Positions 32,067 to 40,376 of a stretch of 64,000 nt of DNA are shown piece by piece (position 1 is the stretch's first letter; each line of letters opens with the position of its first letter). This DNA comes from Actinopolyspora erythraea (GTDB lineage: Bacteria > Actinomycetota > Actinomycetes > Mycobacteriales > Pseudonocardiaceae), in contig NZ_CP022752.1 in the NCBI RefSeq assembly GCF_002263515.1, positions 4,216,001-4,280,000 on the forward strand, written 5' to 3'. Under the pieces are notes generated by a model. It was not told the DNA's origin, did no database searches, and was given only the letters and a program-made list of their open reading frames with translations. A program made the position numbers and the translations under genes.

Positions 32067-33275
32067 TCAACGTCGCTTCTTCTGGCTGCGTTGTGCGGCC
32101 GTCTGCTTGCCCGAGCGGTTCTTGGACTGCTGGCCCTTCTTGTTCCCGGATCCACCGCCCGAGCCCGAGGACTTGGCGCCGCTCTTGGCCGCGCCGCCCG
32201 AACCACCGCCGGACTTGGCCCCCGCCGCCGACTTCGAACCGCCGGAGCCGGTCTTGGAACCGTTGGCCCCCTGGGTGGTCTTCTTGCCCGCGGACCCGTT
32301 CTTCGAAGGGGAGCCGCTCTTCGCCCCGGTGGGACCGCCGTCCTCCTCCGAATCGCCGGTACCCGCCTCGGCCTCGACGTCCTCGTCCGTCGCCGCGCCT
32401 CCGGAGCCCTGCCGATCGCGCTTGGGTTTCTGCCCCGGCTTGGGGCGCGGGGCCTCCTTCTTGGCCGCGATCTCCTCTTCCTTCCTGCGCTCTTCCTCCC
32501 GGTCCACCTTGTTGGTGAGGAAGTGCTGCTGGCCCAGGGTCCAGACGTTGTTGGCGAGCCAGTAGAACAGCACGGCCAGCGGCAGGAACCAGCCGGAGAC
32601 CAGGGCGCCGATCGGGGCGAGATACATCATGACCTTGCCCATCATCGCGCTCTGCGGATTGGCCATCGCGGCGTCGGACTGCCGCTTCATCGACATCCGC
32701 ATCGTGAAGTAGGTGGCCACCGATGCGACGATCATCAGCGGGATGCCCACCATGATCATGTCGGCGCGGGTGGTGTCGAACTGCTCCAACTGCTGTTCGG
32801 ACTGGGTGATCCAGTTGGAGAGCTTGGCACCGAATATGTCGGCGTTGACGAAGGACTGAACGCCCTCCCTACCGAAGGCGAAGTTGCTGTCCTCGCTGGG
32901 GTCGAAACCACGCAGCACGTGGAACAGGCTCAGGAAGACCGGGATCTGCACGAGCGCCGGAAGACAACCACCGAGCGGGTTGACCCCCTGCTCGGACTGC
33001 ATCCGCTGCATCTCCTGCGCCATCTTCTGGCGGTCGTTCTTGTACTTCTCCCGGATCTTCTGCATCTGCGGGGCGAACTTCTGCATCTTGCGCCCCGCCC
33101 GGATCTGGCTCAGCGCGGGCTTGAGCAGCAGCACGCGCAGCGTGAACACCAGGAAGAAGACGGAGAGTATCCAACTGATGCCCTGATCCGGGCCGAACAC
33201 GGCACCGAAGAGCTGATGCCAGACCCAGAGGAGCCCGGAGACCGGGTAGAGGATAAAGCCGAAGAATTGCTCCAC
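32067..33275 (-). CDS. yidC: YidC/Oxa1-family membrane protein insertase
   Basis: The product has 402 residues starting at GTG 33275 after AGGAGTG. The core (about 1-270) has the 60KD_IMP fold: FTLRVLLLKPALSQIRAGRK with the groove arginine, then FAPQMQKIREKYKND, NPLGGCLPALVQIPVFLSLF, and the C-terminal FYWLANNVWTLGQQ. A basic tail of about 130 residues rich in Gly, Ser and Lys follows. It inserts membrane proteins with or without SecYEG, and the tail may bind the ribosome. The gene is not in the usual rpmH-rnpA-yidC cluster, so it is probably a second YidC. Confidence 0.93.
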   Translation of the reverse strand: MEQFFGFILYPVSGLLWVWHQLFGAVFGPDQGISWILSVFFLVFTLRVLLLKPALSQIRAGRKMQKFAPQMQKIREKYKNDRQKMAQEMQRMQSEQGVNPLGGCLPALVQIPVFLSLFHVLRGFDPSEDSNFAFGREGVQSFVNADIFGAKLSNWITQSEQQLEQFDTTRADMIMVGIPLMIVASVATYFTMRMSMKRQSDAAMANPQSAMMGKVMMYLAPIGALVSGWFLPLAVLFYWLANNVWTLGQQHFLTNKVDREEERRKEEEIAAKKEAPRPKPGQKPKRDRQGSGGAATDEDVEAEAGTGDSEEDGGPTGAKSGSPSKNGSAGKKTTQGANGSKTGSGGSKSAAGAKSGGGSGGAAKSGAKSSGSGGGSGNKKGQQSKNRSGKQTAAQRSQKKRR

Positions 33276-33767
33276 GCGTTCACTCCTGGTCGTCGCCCGG
33301 CGCGCTTACCCGGGCTCTACCTGCACAGCCGCACCCCGACACGAACCGCAGGGCTCAACCCCGCCAGGGTGCCACGAGCGCATTCGATCACACAGGGCGG
33401 GACAGCCGGTAACCAGCCGACCGGCACGAGAGCCGAGCTCGGGGCGAGTCGAACCCGGGGTCCCTGACCGGCCACCGTTCGGTTACTCGATCACTCGCGT
33501 CACACACCCACTGGGCGAACACGTTCAGCCACGGACGGAACCGTGTCGTATGACAGGTCCGGATTGTACGCGAAACGGGTGGCCACGACGGAGCCTTCCG
33601 GGCCGCCGCCGGAACGCCCCGCCGGCGTCCCCCGACCCGGCCGTGCCGAACGGATCACCACGGTCCCGAAACCGGGAATTGACTTCGAGTTATATCGAAC
33701 TCTTAGTTTTGATCTCGGCAACGACAGGTGGAACGGGGCCCCCGTTCCGAGGCCCGAGAGGAACGAG
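33276..33767. promoter_or_regulatory. divergent promoter region with an AT-rich operator
   Basis: This is the 490-base gap between yidC and the FMN reductase gene. At 33679-33709 a locally AT-rich stretch contains TTGACT, the inverted repeat TTCGA-GTTATA-TCGAA (33684-33699) overlapping GAGTT/AACTC, and a TAGTTT that could be the -10 box. This looks like a regulated promoter for the reductase gene. Nothing else is identifiable. Confidence 0.5.
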
Positions 33768-34358
33768 ATGACCGACGAGAAGCTACGCGTGGCAGTGATC
33801 ATCGGCAGCGTCCGGGAAGGACGCTTCGGCCCCACGGTGGGCGAGTGGACAGCCGCCGAGGCCGAGCGCCACGGGGACTTCGAGGTGGACCTGGTGGACC
33901 TGGCCGAGGTGGAACTGCCGATCGACATGGGAGGGGCACCGGCCACGGCCGGTGCCGCCACGGTCGCGAAACGCCCGGTGCACGAGCGACTCGAAGCCGC
34001 CGACGCGTTCGTGGTGGTCACCGCCGAGTACAACCGCAGTTTCCCCGCCGCGCTGAAGAACGCGATCGATCACCACAAGTCCGAGTGGTACGCGAAACCG
34101 GTCGGGCTGGTCTCCTACGGCGGCATCGCGGGCGGGCTGCACGCGGTGGAGAACCTCAGGCAGGTCTTCGCCGAGGTCCGGGCCATGACCGTCCGGGACA
34201 CCGTGAGTTTCCAGTGGGCCGCGCAGGCCTTCGACGAGGAGGGCTTCCCCAAGGACAGGGCGGGCAGCAGCGCGGCGGCCAAGACGATGTTCGACGACCT
34301 CTCCTGGTGGGCCAAGGCCCTCAAGGAGGCGAAGGAGAAGCGCCCCTACGAGCGCTGA
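33768..34358 (+). CDS. NADPH-dependent FMN reductase family protein
   Basis: The product has 196 residues with a flavodoxin-like fold. VAVIIGSVREGRFGPTVGEW near the start is the FMN phosphate loop, VVTAEYNRSFPAALKNAIDH is the central family motif, and YGGIAGGLHAVENLRQVF binds the isoalloxazine side. Members reduce FMN or quinones with NAD(P)H, often under oxidative stress. AGAGGAACGAG precedes the ATG. The operator-like repeat upstream suggests inducible control. Confidence 0.92.
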   Translation: MTDEKLRVAVIIGSVREGRFGPTVGEWTAAEAERHGDFEVDLVDLAEVELPIDMGGAPATAGAATVAKRPVHERLEAADAFVVVTAEYNRSFPAALKNAIDHHKSEWYAKPVGLVSYGGIAGGLHAVENLRQVFAEVRAMTVRDTVSFQWAAQAFDEEGFPKDRAGSSAAAKTMFDDLSWWAKALKEAKEKRPYER

Positions 34359-34409
34359 GCGGAGGGCGCACCCCGGCTCCCCCTGTTCCGGGGTGTGCCC
34401 CACCGAACC

Positions 34410-34440
34410 GGTGCCTCCGCCGGGAGGGAGCGGAGGCACC
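34410..34440. terminator. bidirectional hairpin between convergent genes
   Basis: GGTGCCTCCGC (34410-34420) pairs with GCGGAGGCACC (34430-34440) around a nine-base loop, between the FMN reductase gene and the ABC ATPase gene. Confidence 0.7.
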
Positions 34441-34444
34441 ACGA

Positions 34445-35209
34445 TCAGTCCGGGAAGAACCGGATGGCGGGACGCCCTCCCGGCCCCTCCGGGTCCACCC
34501 GGGCTCGCACGTTGTAGACCTCGGCTATGAGCTCCTCGGTGAGCACCTCTTCCGGGGAGCCCGCCGCCACGGCACGGCCCCGCGCGAGCACCAGCAGGTG
34601 ATCGCAGAACATGGCGGCGAGGTTGAGGTCGTGCAGCGCTATGACGCTGGTCACCGGGATCCGGACCACCAACCCGAGCAGTTCCAGCTGGTGCTGGATG
34701 TCCAGATGGTTCGTGGGCTCGTCCAGCAGCAGTTCCTTCGGTTGCTGGGCGAGCGCCCGCGCGATCTGGACCCGCTGGCGCTCCCCGCCGGAGAGGGTGT
34801 GCCAGGACCGGTCGACCTTGTCCCGCAACCTGGTGTACTCCACGGCCGAGCGCACCGCCGCCTCGTCCTCGGCCGTCGCGGCGGCCCACGCGCGCCGGTG
34901 CGGGATGCGGCCGAGCCGGACCACGTCCAGCACGCTCATGTCCACCTCGGTTCCCGCCTGCTGTTCGACCACGGCCACCCTGCGGGCCACGTTCCCCCGG
35001 CCGACCCGATCGATCGGGGAACCGTCGAGCCGGACCACACCGTCCGATGCCGGACGCACCCCCGACAGCAGTCGCAGCAGGCTGGACTTGCCCGAGCCGT
35101 TCGGACCGAGCAGGCCGACGGTCGCCCCCTCCCGCGGAGCGATGCTGACCCCGTCGACTATCAGCTTCCCGCCCGCGTGCCAGGAAACCTCCTCCGCTGA
35201 CAAACTCAT
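34445..35209 (-). CDS. FecE/BtuD-type ABC transporter ATPase
   Basis: The product has 254 residues with Walker A GPNGSGKSS, the Q-loop in VVEQQAGTEV, signature LSGGERQRVQIARAL, Walker B LLLDEPTNHLD and the switch His in IALHDLNLA. The length and the NHLDIQHQLELL pattern place it with importers of siderophores, haem and cobalamin. The permease and binding protein lie upstream on the same strand, but 297 bases holding a palindromic element separate this gene from the permease, so its expression may be reduced or uncoupled. Confidence 0.93.
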   Translation of the reverse strand: MSLSAEEVSWHAGGKLIVDGVSIAPREGATVGLLGPNGSGKSSLLRLLSGVRPASDGVVRLDGSPIDRVGRGNVARRVAVVEQQAGTEVDMSVLDVVRLGRIPHRRAWAAATAEDEAAVRSAVEYTRLRDKVDRSWHTLSGGERQRVQIARALAQQPKELLLDEPTNHLDIQHQLELLGLVVRIPVTSVIALHDLNLAAMFCDHLLVLARGRAVAAGSPEEVLTEELIAEVYNVRARVDPEGPGGRPAIRFFPD

Positions 35210-35360
35210 GAGCGTCGCTCCCCGCCATTCGTAACGGAACTTGCCTTGTCCGGTAGAGACACCGGCTGTGTGGTCGGTCTCCAGTCACGGAGCGCGTGGA
35301 GTCGGCCTGTTCCCCGTCTTCTTCGGCGCTCCCGGCACCGAACCACCACGCTGCCCATCG

Positions 35361-35475
35361 GCACCGCCGCGGGTCCTCTCGTGGTGCTCTCGCGAGGAAG
35401 GCCCGACGTTGTGTAGTACCTACTCGATGTCGGGCCTCCCGGAGCGAGAGCCCGCGAGAGGTTCCGCCACGCGAC
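35361..35475 (+). repeat. intergenic palindromic element, copy 2 (inside the ABC operon)
   Basis: The hairpin spans about 35375-35461. Outer arms CCTCTCGTGGTGCTCTCGC and GCGAGAGCCCGCGAGAGG give 18 pairs with a bulged T. Inner arms AGGCCCGAC and GTCGGGCCT give nine pairs and differ from copy 1 on both sides, preserving pairing. The loop is GTTGTGTAGTACCTACTCGA. It interrupts a minus-strand operon between permease and ATPase genes. Confidence 0.92.
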
Positions 35476-35506
35476 CGGCCACGGAAACCGAGCCGACGGA
35501 TTCCAG

Positions 35507-36544
35507 CTAGTGCACCTTGCGACTGCGGTAGAGGATGACCACGAACGCGGGCACCCCCACCAACGAGGTCATCACGCCCACCGGGATCTCCTGTGGGTCG
35601 AGTGCCGTCCGAGCGATCGTGTCGATCCACACCAGAAAGATCGCCCCCGCCAGCGCGGTGGTGGGCAGCAGCCTGCTGTGCCCGGGACCGACGATGGCGC
35701 GGGCCGCGTGCGGCAGCACCAGTCCCACGAAACCGATGGCCCCGGAGGAACTGACCAGCGTGGCCGTCAGCAGTGCCGTCACCACCAGCAGCAGCATCCG
35801 GGTGCGCGCCACCGCGACACCGAGCGAGGCGGCCGCGTCCTGGCCGAAGGTGAACGCGTCCAGCGAACCCGCCTTGGCGGTGCACACCAGCAGCACCGCG
35901 AGCAGCGCGCCCAGGCACAACCACACCTCGAACCAACCGGTGCCGCTCAGCGAGCCGAGCAGCCAGAACAGCACGCTGCGCGTCTGGCGGGCGTCGGCGG
36001 CCGACATCACGATGAACGAGGTCAGCGCCGAGAACAGCTGCATGGCCGCGACACCGGCGAGGATCACGCGGTCGGCGGTGCCGCCCACGAAGTGGCTCAG
36101 CAGCATCACCAGTGTGAACGAGACCAGCGAACCGAGGAACGCGCCGAGCGACAGCGAGAGCACCCCGCTGCCGATACCCAGCACCACGACCAGCACAGCC
36201 CCGGTGGAGGCCCCGGAGGAGATCCCCAGCACGTAGGGATCGGCCAGCGGGTTGCGCAGCAGCGACTGCATGATCACGCCGCACAGCCCGAGCCCGGCCC
36301 CGCACACCGCCGCCAGCACGGTGCGGGGCAGCCGCAGGTCCCAGATGATCCCCTCACGGATCAGCGAGAGTCCGGCGTCACCGAAACCGAGCTGCTCGCC
36401 CACCACCGCCCACACGTTGGTCACGGCGATGTCGGCCGGGCCGATCGTGATGGTGAGTGCGATGGAGAGCCCGAGCAGCACCAGACCGGCCAGCCAGAGA
36501 GCGGCCGCGGCACCTCCGCGCGCTCGGGCGAGCAGAGCGCTCAC
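35507..36544 (-). CDS. FecCD-type ABC transporter permease
   Basis: The product has 345 residues with about ten membrane helices. Family features are GLCGVIMQSLLRNPLADPYVLGISSGAS in the second quarter and GAIGFVGLVLPHAARAIVGPGH, the cytoplasmic coupling loop to the ATPase. The GTG overlaps the stop of the binding-protein gene by four bases. The architecture is that of BtuC, FhuB and FecCD importers. Confidence 0.94.
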   Translation of the reverse strand: MSALLARARGGAAAALWLAGLVLLGLSIALTITIGPADIAVTNVWAVVGEQLGFGDAGLSLIREGIIWDLRLPRTVLAAVCGAGLGLCGVIMQSLLRNPLADPYVLGISSGASTGAVLVVVLGIGSGVLSLSLGAFLGSLVSFTLVMLLSHFVGGTADRVILAGVAAMQLFSALTSFIVMSAADARQTRSVLFWLLGSLSGTGWFEVWLCLGALLAVLLVCTAKAGSLDAFTFGQDAAASLGVAVARTRMLLLVVTALLTATLVSSSGAIGFVGLVLPHAARAIVGPGHSRLLPTTALAGAIFLVWIDTIARTALDPQEIPVGVMTSLVGVPAFVVILYRSRKVH

Positions 36545-37569
36545 TCGACGAGCCCGAACTCACGCAGCTTGGCCGCGACCCGTTCCACCCCGTCGACGGT
36601 GCGGATCGACGGGTTCATGGCGGCACCGCTGAGCCGGATGTAGCGGTCGTCGCGCACGGCGTCCATGTGCTTGGTGACCGGGTTGTTCTCCAGGAACTCG
36701 ATCTTCTGGGCGGCTTCCTCGGCGGTCTGGCTCTCGCGGGTCAGGTCACCGATGACCAACACGTCGGGATCGCGCTGGGCGACGGTCTCCCAGTTGATCT
36801 GGGGCCATTCCTTCTTCGTGTCGTCGAAGACGTTCTTCGCGCCGATCTCCTCGGTGATGATGCCGGGCGCGCCGCAGCAGCCGGCCATGTAGGGCGACTC
36901 CTTGTTGGCGAACCAGTAGAGCATGCTCACGCCGGAGGCGTCGATGTCGGCGGAGGCCTTCTCCAGCCTGCCGCGCAGCTCCTCGACGAGCTCCTCACCG
37001 CGCTCGGGGACGTCGAAGACCCGCGCGAGCTCCTCGACCTCCCGGTAGACGGTGCTCATCTGCAGCGGTTCGCCGCGCACGCCGTCCCCGTCGCCCTCGT
37101 TGTTCTTGACGCAGTCGGCGGAGGAGAGATAGGTGGGCACCCCCAGCTCGGCGAAGTCGTCGCGGGAGGAGACCTCCTGGAAGGTGCTCTCGAAGGACGC
37201 GGAGACGAAGTCCGGTTCCTCGGCCAGCACCCGCTCGTAGGAGGGGGCGTTGTCCGCGAGCCTGGGAACCTTCGAGTTGGCTTCCGCCAGATCCCGCAGG
37301 ACCGGGTCGGTCCAGGTGGCGGTACCGACCATGCGGTCGGCGAGGCCGAGGGAGAGCAGGATCTCGGTCGAGCCCTGGTTCAGCGAGACCGCGCGCTCCG
37401 GCGGGGCCTCGATCGTGATCTCCCTGCCGCAGTTCTCGACGGTCCTGGGGTAACCGGCGGCGTCGTCCTGAGCGGCGGAGGTCTCCGAACCGCTGCCGCA
37501 CGCGGTCAGCAGTCCGACACCGAGCGGAATCAGGCAGGTCAGGGATAAGACACGGGACGATCTCTTCAT
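36541..37569 (-). CDS. FecB/BtuF-type substrate-binding lipoprotein
   Basis: The product has 342 residues. The signal peptide ends in lipobox LLTAC with C24 as the lipid anchor. The two-lobed fold follows with ERAVSLNQGSTEILLSLGLADR and VLVIGDLTRESQ. The segment YMAGCCGAPGIITEEIGAKN, with two adjacent cysteines, resembles from memory a family annotated as a proposed F420-0 importer component. The gene lies directly downstream of a cobalamin riboswitch, which argues for a corrinoid instead. Substrate: cobalamin or a precursor most likely, F420-0 or a ferric siderophore as alternatives. Confidence 0.9.
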   Translation of the reverse strand: MKRSSRVLSLTCLIPLGVGLLTACGSGSETSAAQDDAAGYPRTVENCGREITIEAPPERAVSLNQGSTEILLSLGLADRMVGTATWTDPVLRDLAEANSKVPRLADNAPSYERVLAEEPDFVSASFESTFQEVSSRDDFAELGVPTYLSSADCVKNNEGDGDGVRGEPLQMSTVYREVEELARVFDVPERGEELVEELRGRLEKASADIDASGVSMLYWFANKESPYMAGCCGAPGIITEEIGAKNVFDDTKKEWPQINWETVAQRDPDVLVIGDLTRESQTAEEAAQKIEFLENNPVTKHMDAVRDDRYIRLSGAAMNPSIRTVDGVERVAAKLREFGLVE

Positions 37570-37622
37570 GAGTCCTTCTCCGTCGGGGCTCCGTACGCGA
37601 GAGCCGTGCGGGCGGTTTCCGC

Positions 37623-37641
37623 GCGTCGCCTCGGGCGACGC
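37623..37641 (-). terminator. hairpin just downstream of the riboswitch
   Basis: GCGTCGCC (37623-37630) and GGCGACGC (37634-37641) form a perfect 8-bp stem with a three-base loop, directly after the riboswitch and 54 bases before the ATG at 37569. It may be part of the expression platform. Confidence 0.45.
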
Positions 37642-37830
37642 CGCTGCCAGCAGGTTTTCGGGCTCGAGATCCTCCGCGCGGAGCGCCTTCCCGAGAGCTG
37701 GTCTCAGTGGCCGATGCCCCGCGTGTCCCTCTCACCGCTGCGCGTCAGCTCCGGATTCGCACCGGATTCCCTGTATCGCCCGGGGCGCTGCCCGGGCGGG
37801 TCGACTGGCGAAGGAGAACCTAACAATCCC
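37641..37830 (-). promoter_or_regulatory. cobalamin (AdoCbl) riboswitch
   Basis: Read on the minus strand, the conserved cobalamin core appears in order. GGGAATCCGGTGCGAATCC is followed by GGAGCTGACGCGCAGCGGT, then CCACTGAGACC, GGGAAGGCG with a short hairpin, and GAGCCCGAAAACCTGC. These match the consensus elements GGGAA..CCGGTG.AA.TCCGG.GCTG.C.CGCA, CCACTG, GGGAAGGC and the final GAGCC.G...ACCTGC. The 5' end near 37826 is approximate. It controls the binding-protein/permease unit, which should be switched off when B12 is plentiful. Confidence 0.93.
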
Positions 37831-38647
37831 GGCGGGCACGACTCCGCTCGGTGTGGGCAGCGCAACGTCGTCGGCCGAACACGATCGAGTGACGGAGGGA
37901 ACGCCCGCAGCCGATTCGGCGATCGCGGTGCCCGGTGGACCGGGTGTTGCCGTGGCCGCTGGGCGGCGGCCGAGTACCAGGTTTTCGGCATCCCCGCTGC
38001 CGCTCTTGGCGGTGGTCCTCCGCTCCTGCCCGGACCATCGGAGTCAGGCGCGTGTGGCCAACGCGGGTGAGCGCTACCCGCTTCGAGCAGTGCCAGTGGG
38101 GCACCGGCTCCCTCGACCAGGTGCGGTTCACCCGCCGGAGCCCAAGAGTGTTGACTCCGGCGCACCGCGGGACACAGTGGAGTAGCCGACGTCGTTGGCG
38201 AGCGGGACAACGAGGGCGTCACGTGCTCGCGAGCGGGTTCGACCACCAGGACCGTTCCGCGTGTTCGGACCTGAGACGCTCGCCCCAGTGCGGCGGAGGT
38301 GAAGTTCCGATCTCGTACCGCGGCCCGGCGGTGACCACCCTCGCGCAGGAGACTCCCTCCGCCGGAATCATCAGAGCCGTCATCGCGGAGAACGTGGCGG
38401 AGTCCTCGCCGAATCCACGGTCACCGGTTTCGTCGGCACGGACCTCGACTCACCAGGTCCGATCCTGCCGGTGGGGGCCGGTCGCGGTGACGAGGCACGG
38501 CGTCGCGGTAGGCACGGAGAGGTTCGGGGCTGCGCGCCGAAACGTCGGCACACCTTCGAACCGGCCGCGAACCCCCTCACGGGGATCGGCTGGACGAGGA
38601 GTGGACGGCGAACCCTCGCGCTGGTCGTTTCGCCAGGTGAGTAGCGG
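37831..38647. other. 817-base gene-free stretch beside a tRNA gene
   Basis: I see no gene with a ribosome binding site or recognisable family on either strand. The left end must hold the promoter of the riboswitch transcript. The rest is of normal GC without obvious repeats and may be decayed coding sequence. Confidence 0.4.
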
Positions 38648-38721
38648 TGCCCCCGGTCGGACTCGAACCGACACTACGACGATTTTAAGTCGTCCGCCTC
38701 TGCCGATTGGGCTACGGGGGC
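38648..38721 (-). tRNA. tRNA with UAA anticodon (tRNA-Leu, class I shape)
   Basis: The 74-base cloverleaf is complete. The acceptor stem is GCCCCCG/CGGGGGC with discriminator A. The D arm has GG in the loop, the anticodon stem is GACGA/TCGTC with loop CTTAAAA, and the T arm is GTCGG-TTCGAGT-CCGAC. The anticodon TAA reads leucine UUA. The variable loop is only GTAGT (five bases), whereas leucine tRNAs normally have a long variable arm. CC but not CCA follows the discriminator. Identity by anticodon is leucine; the class I shape makes it worth checking. Confidence 0.85.
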
Positions 38722-39053
38722 GCACCCTCGGACAGGTCATCGACCCGCCTTCGGTGGCCCACCCACACTGGGCCCCTTGGTAGGACGTGCCAATGCTGCC
38801 GTTGGTTCCAGAAGAAACGAAACCGCCATCTGGAGCAAACCCGATCACAGCGCGTAAAAAACGGCAACACTGACGCGCCATACGCACCGTCAGAGCCACC
38901 CTTTCGGGTGACATCGTTCTCGTAATACTCGTGAAGAGGTCACAGAAAGTCAACGCGAACGGAAGATCACACACAGCGGGCCGTGCGCCGGTTCCCCGGC
39001 GCACGGCCCGTTACCGATCACGTGATCGCCGATCGAGCGGCTCGGGCGGGCGT
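38722..39053. other. gene-free stretch between tRNA and ndh
   Basis: It includes the tRNA promoter side and, at 38978-39009, the ndh terminator. No gene is supported. Confidence 0.4.
38978..39009 (-). terminator. terminator after ndh
   Basis: GGGCCGTGCGCCGG (38978-38991) pairs perfectly with CCGGCGCACGGCCC (38996-39009) around TTCC, 45 bases past the ndh stop. Confidence 0.75.
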
Positions 39054-40376
39054 TCAGCTGGAAGCGGCGCGCTTGAAGTCGGCGCGCGGGTTCTGGATCT
39101 GCCCCATCGAGACGACCTCCCGACGGAACAGGAACGCCAGCGTCCAGTCGATGACGATGCGAGCCTTGCGGTTGAAGGTCGGCATCTTGCTCACGTGGTA
39201 GGTGCGGTGCATGAACCACGCCAGGAAGCCCTTGGCCTTGAAGCCGTACACGTCGGCGACACCCTTGTACAGCCCCAGACCGGCCACCGACCCCGCGTAG
39301 CGGTGGTGGTAGGCCTCGGTCTTGCGCCCGCGCAGCGCGGAGATGAGGTTCTTCGCCAACTGGTTCGCCTGCCGGACGGCGTGCTGCGCCGAAGGGGCGC
39401 AGGTGGCGTTGGGGTCCTCCTCGGCCTTGGACAGGTCCGGTACCGCCGAGCAGTCACCCGCGGCCCAGACCTCGGGGTGACCCTCGACCCTCAGGTGCGA
39501 GGTCGCCTTGACCCTGCCGCGCTCGTCCAGCGGAAGATCGCTGTTCTTGAGCACGGGGTTGGCCTTCACACCGGCGTTCCAGACCAGGGTGTCGGTGTCG
39601 AACTCGGTGCCGTCCGAGAGCACGGCGTGGCCGTTCTCCACCGACTTCAGGAAGGTGTTCAGGTAGACCTTGATCCCCCGCTCCTCGAGGGCCTTGACGG
39701 TGTAGACGCCCATCTTCTCGCTGACCTCGGGCATGATCCGCCCGGCCGCCTCGATCAGCGACCAGCTCATGTCCTCGCGGGAGATGGACTCGTAGTAGCG
39801 GGTGGCGTACCTGGCCATGTCCTCCAGCTCGGCCAGCGCCTCGGTACCCGCGTAACCACCACCGACGAAGGTGAAGTTCAGCAGGCGCTTGCGCAGCTCG
39901 GGGTCGGTGGTGTTCGCGGCGGCGTCCATCTTCGCCAACACGTGGTTGCGCAGATAGATCGCTTCGCCCACGGTCTTGAGACCTATGCCTTGTTCGGCCA
40001 GACCCGGAATCGGCAGCAGACGAGAGACGGACCCGAGTGCGACAACGAGCACGTCATAGCCCAGGTCACTGGAGATGCCCTCGGCATCCTCCACCGTGAC
40101 CGATCGCTTCTCGTGGTTGACCTCCGTGACACGCGCGGTGAGAACGTGACACCGCTTCAACACTCGTCGCAACGGCGCTACCACGTGACGGGGCTCAACG
40201 TTGCCCGCCGCCGCTTCCGGAAGGAAGGGCTGGTAGGTCATATGCGGCTGAGGGTCGACGACCGTCACCGAAGCCTCACGGCGGCCGAGCTTGGACTGCA
40301 GGCGCAACGCGGTGTACATGCCGACGTAGCCGCCGCCGAGGATGAGAATCCGGGTGGGATCGGATTTACCAGCCAT
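39054..40376 (-). CDS. ndh: type II NADH dehydrogenase
   Basis: The product has 440 residues with two dinucleotide-binding folds: ILILGGGYVGMYTALRL near residue 10 binds FAD, and FTFVGGGYAGTEALAEL near 165 binds NADH. The segments LLPIPGLAEQGIGLKT, LVWNAGVKANP and the FAD-binding VWAAGDCSAVPD follow. The C-terminal amphipathic region (WFMHRTYHVSKMPTFNRKAR) anchors it to the membrane. It passes electrons from NADH to menaquinone without pumping protons. The ATG at 40376 has only a weak ribosome binding site. Confidence 0.93.
   Translation of the reverse strand: MAGKSDPTRILILGGGYVGMYTALRLQSKLGRREASVTVVDPQPHMTYQPFLPEAAAGNVEPRHVVAPLRRVLKRCHVLTARVTEVNHEKRSVTVEDAEGISSDLGYDVLVVALGSVSRLLPIPGLAEQGIGLKTVGEAIYLRNHVLAKMDAAANTTDPELRKRLLNFTFVGGGYAGTEALAELEDMARYATRYYESISREDMSWSLIEAAGRIMPEVSEKMGVYTVKALEERGIKVYLNTFLKSVENGHAVLSDGTEFDTDTLVWNAGVKANPVLKNSDLPLDERGRVKATSHLRVEGHPEVWAAGDCSAVPDLSKAEEDPNATCAPSAQHAVRQANQLAKNLISALRGRKTEAYHHRYAGSVAGLGLYKGVADVYGFKAKGFLAWFMHRTYHVSKMPTFNRKARIVIDWTLAFLFRREVVSMGQIQNPRADFKRAASS

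Noticed and set aside
38648..38721. Calling the tRNA bldA
   Set aside because: bldA has a long variable arm; this tRNA has a five-base variable loop.
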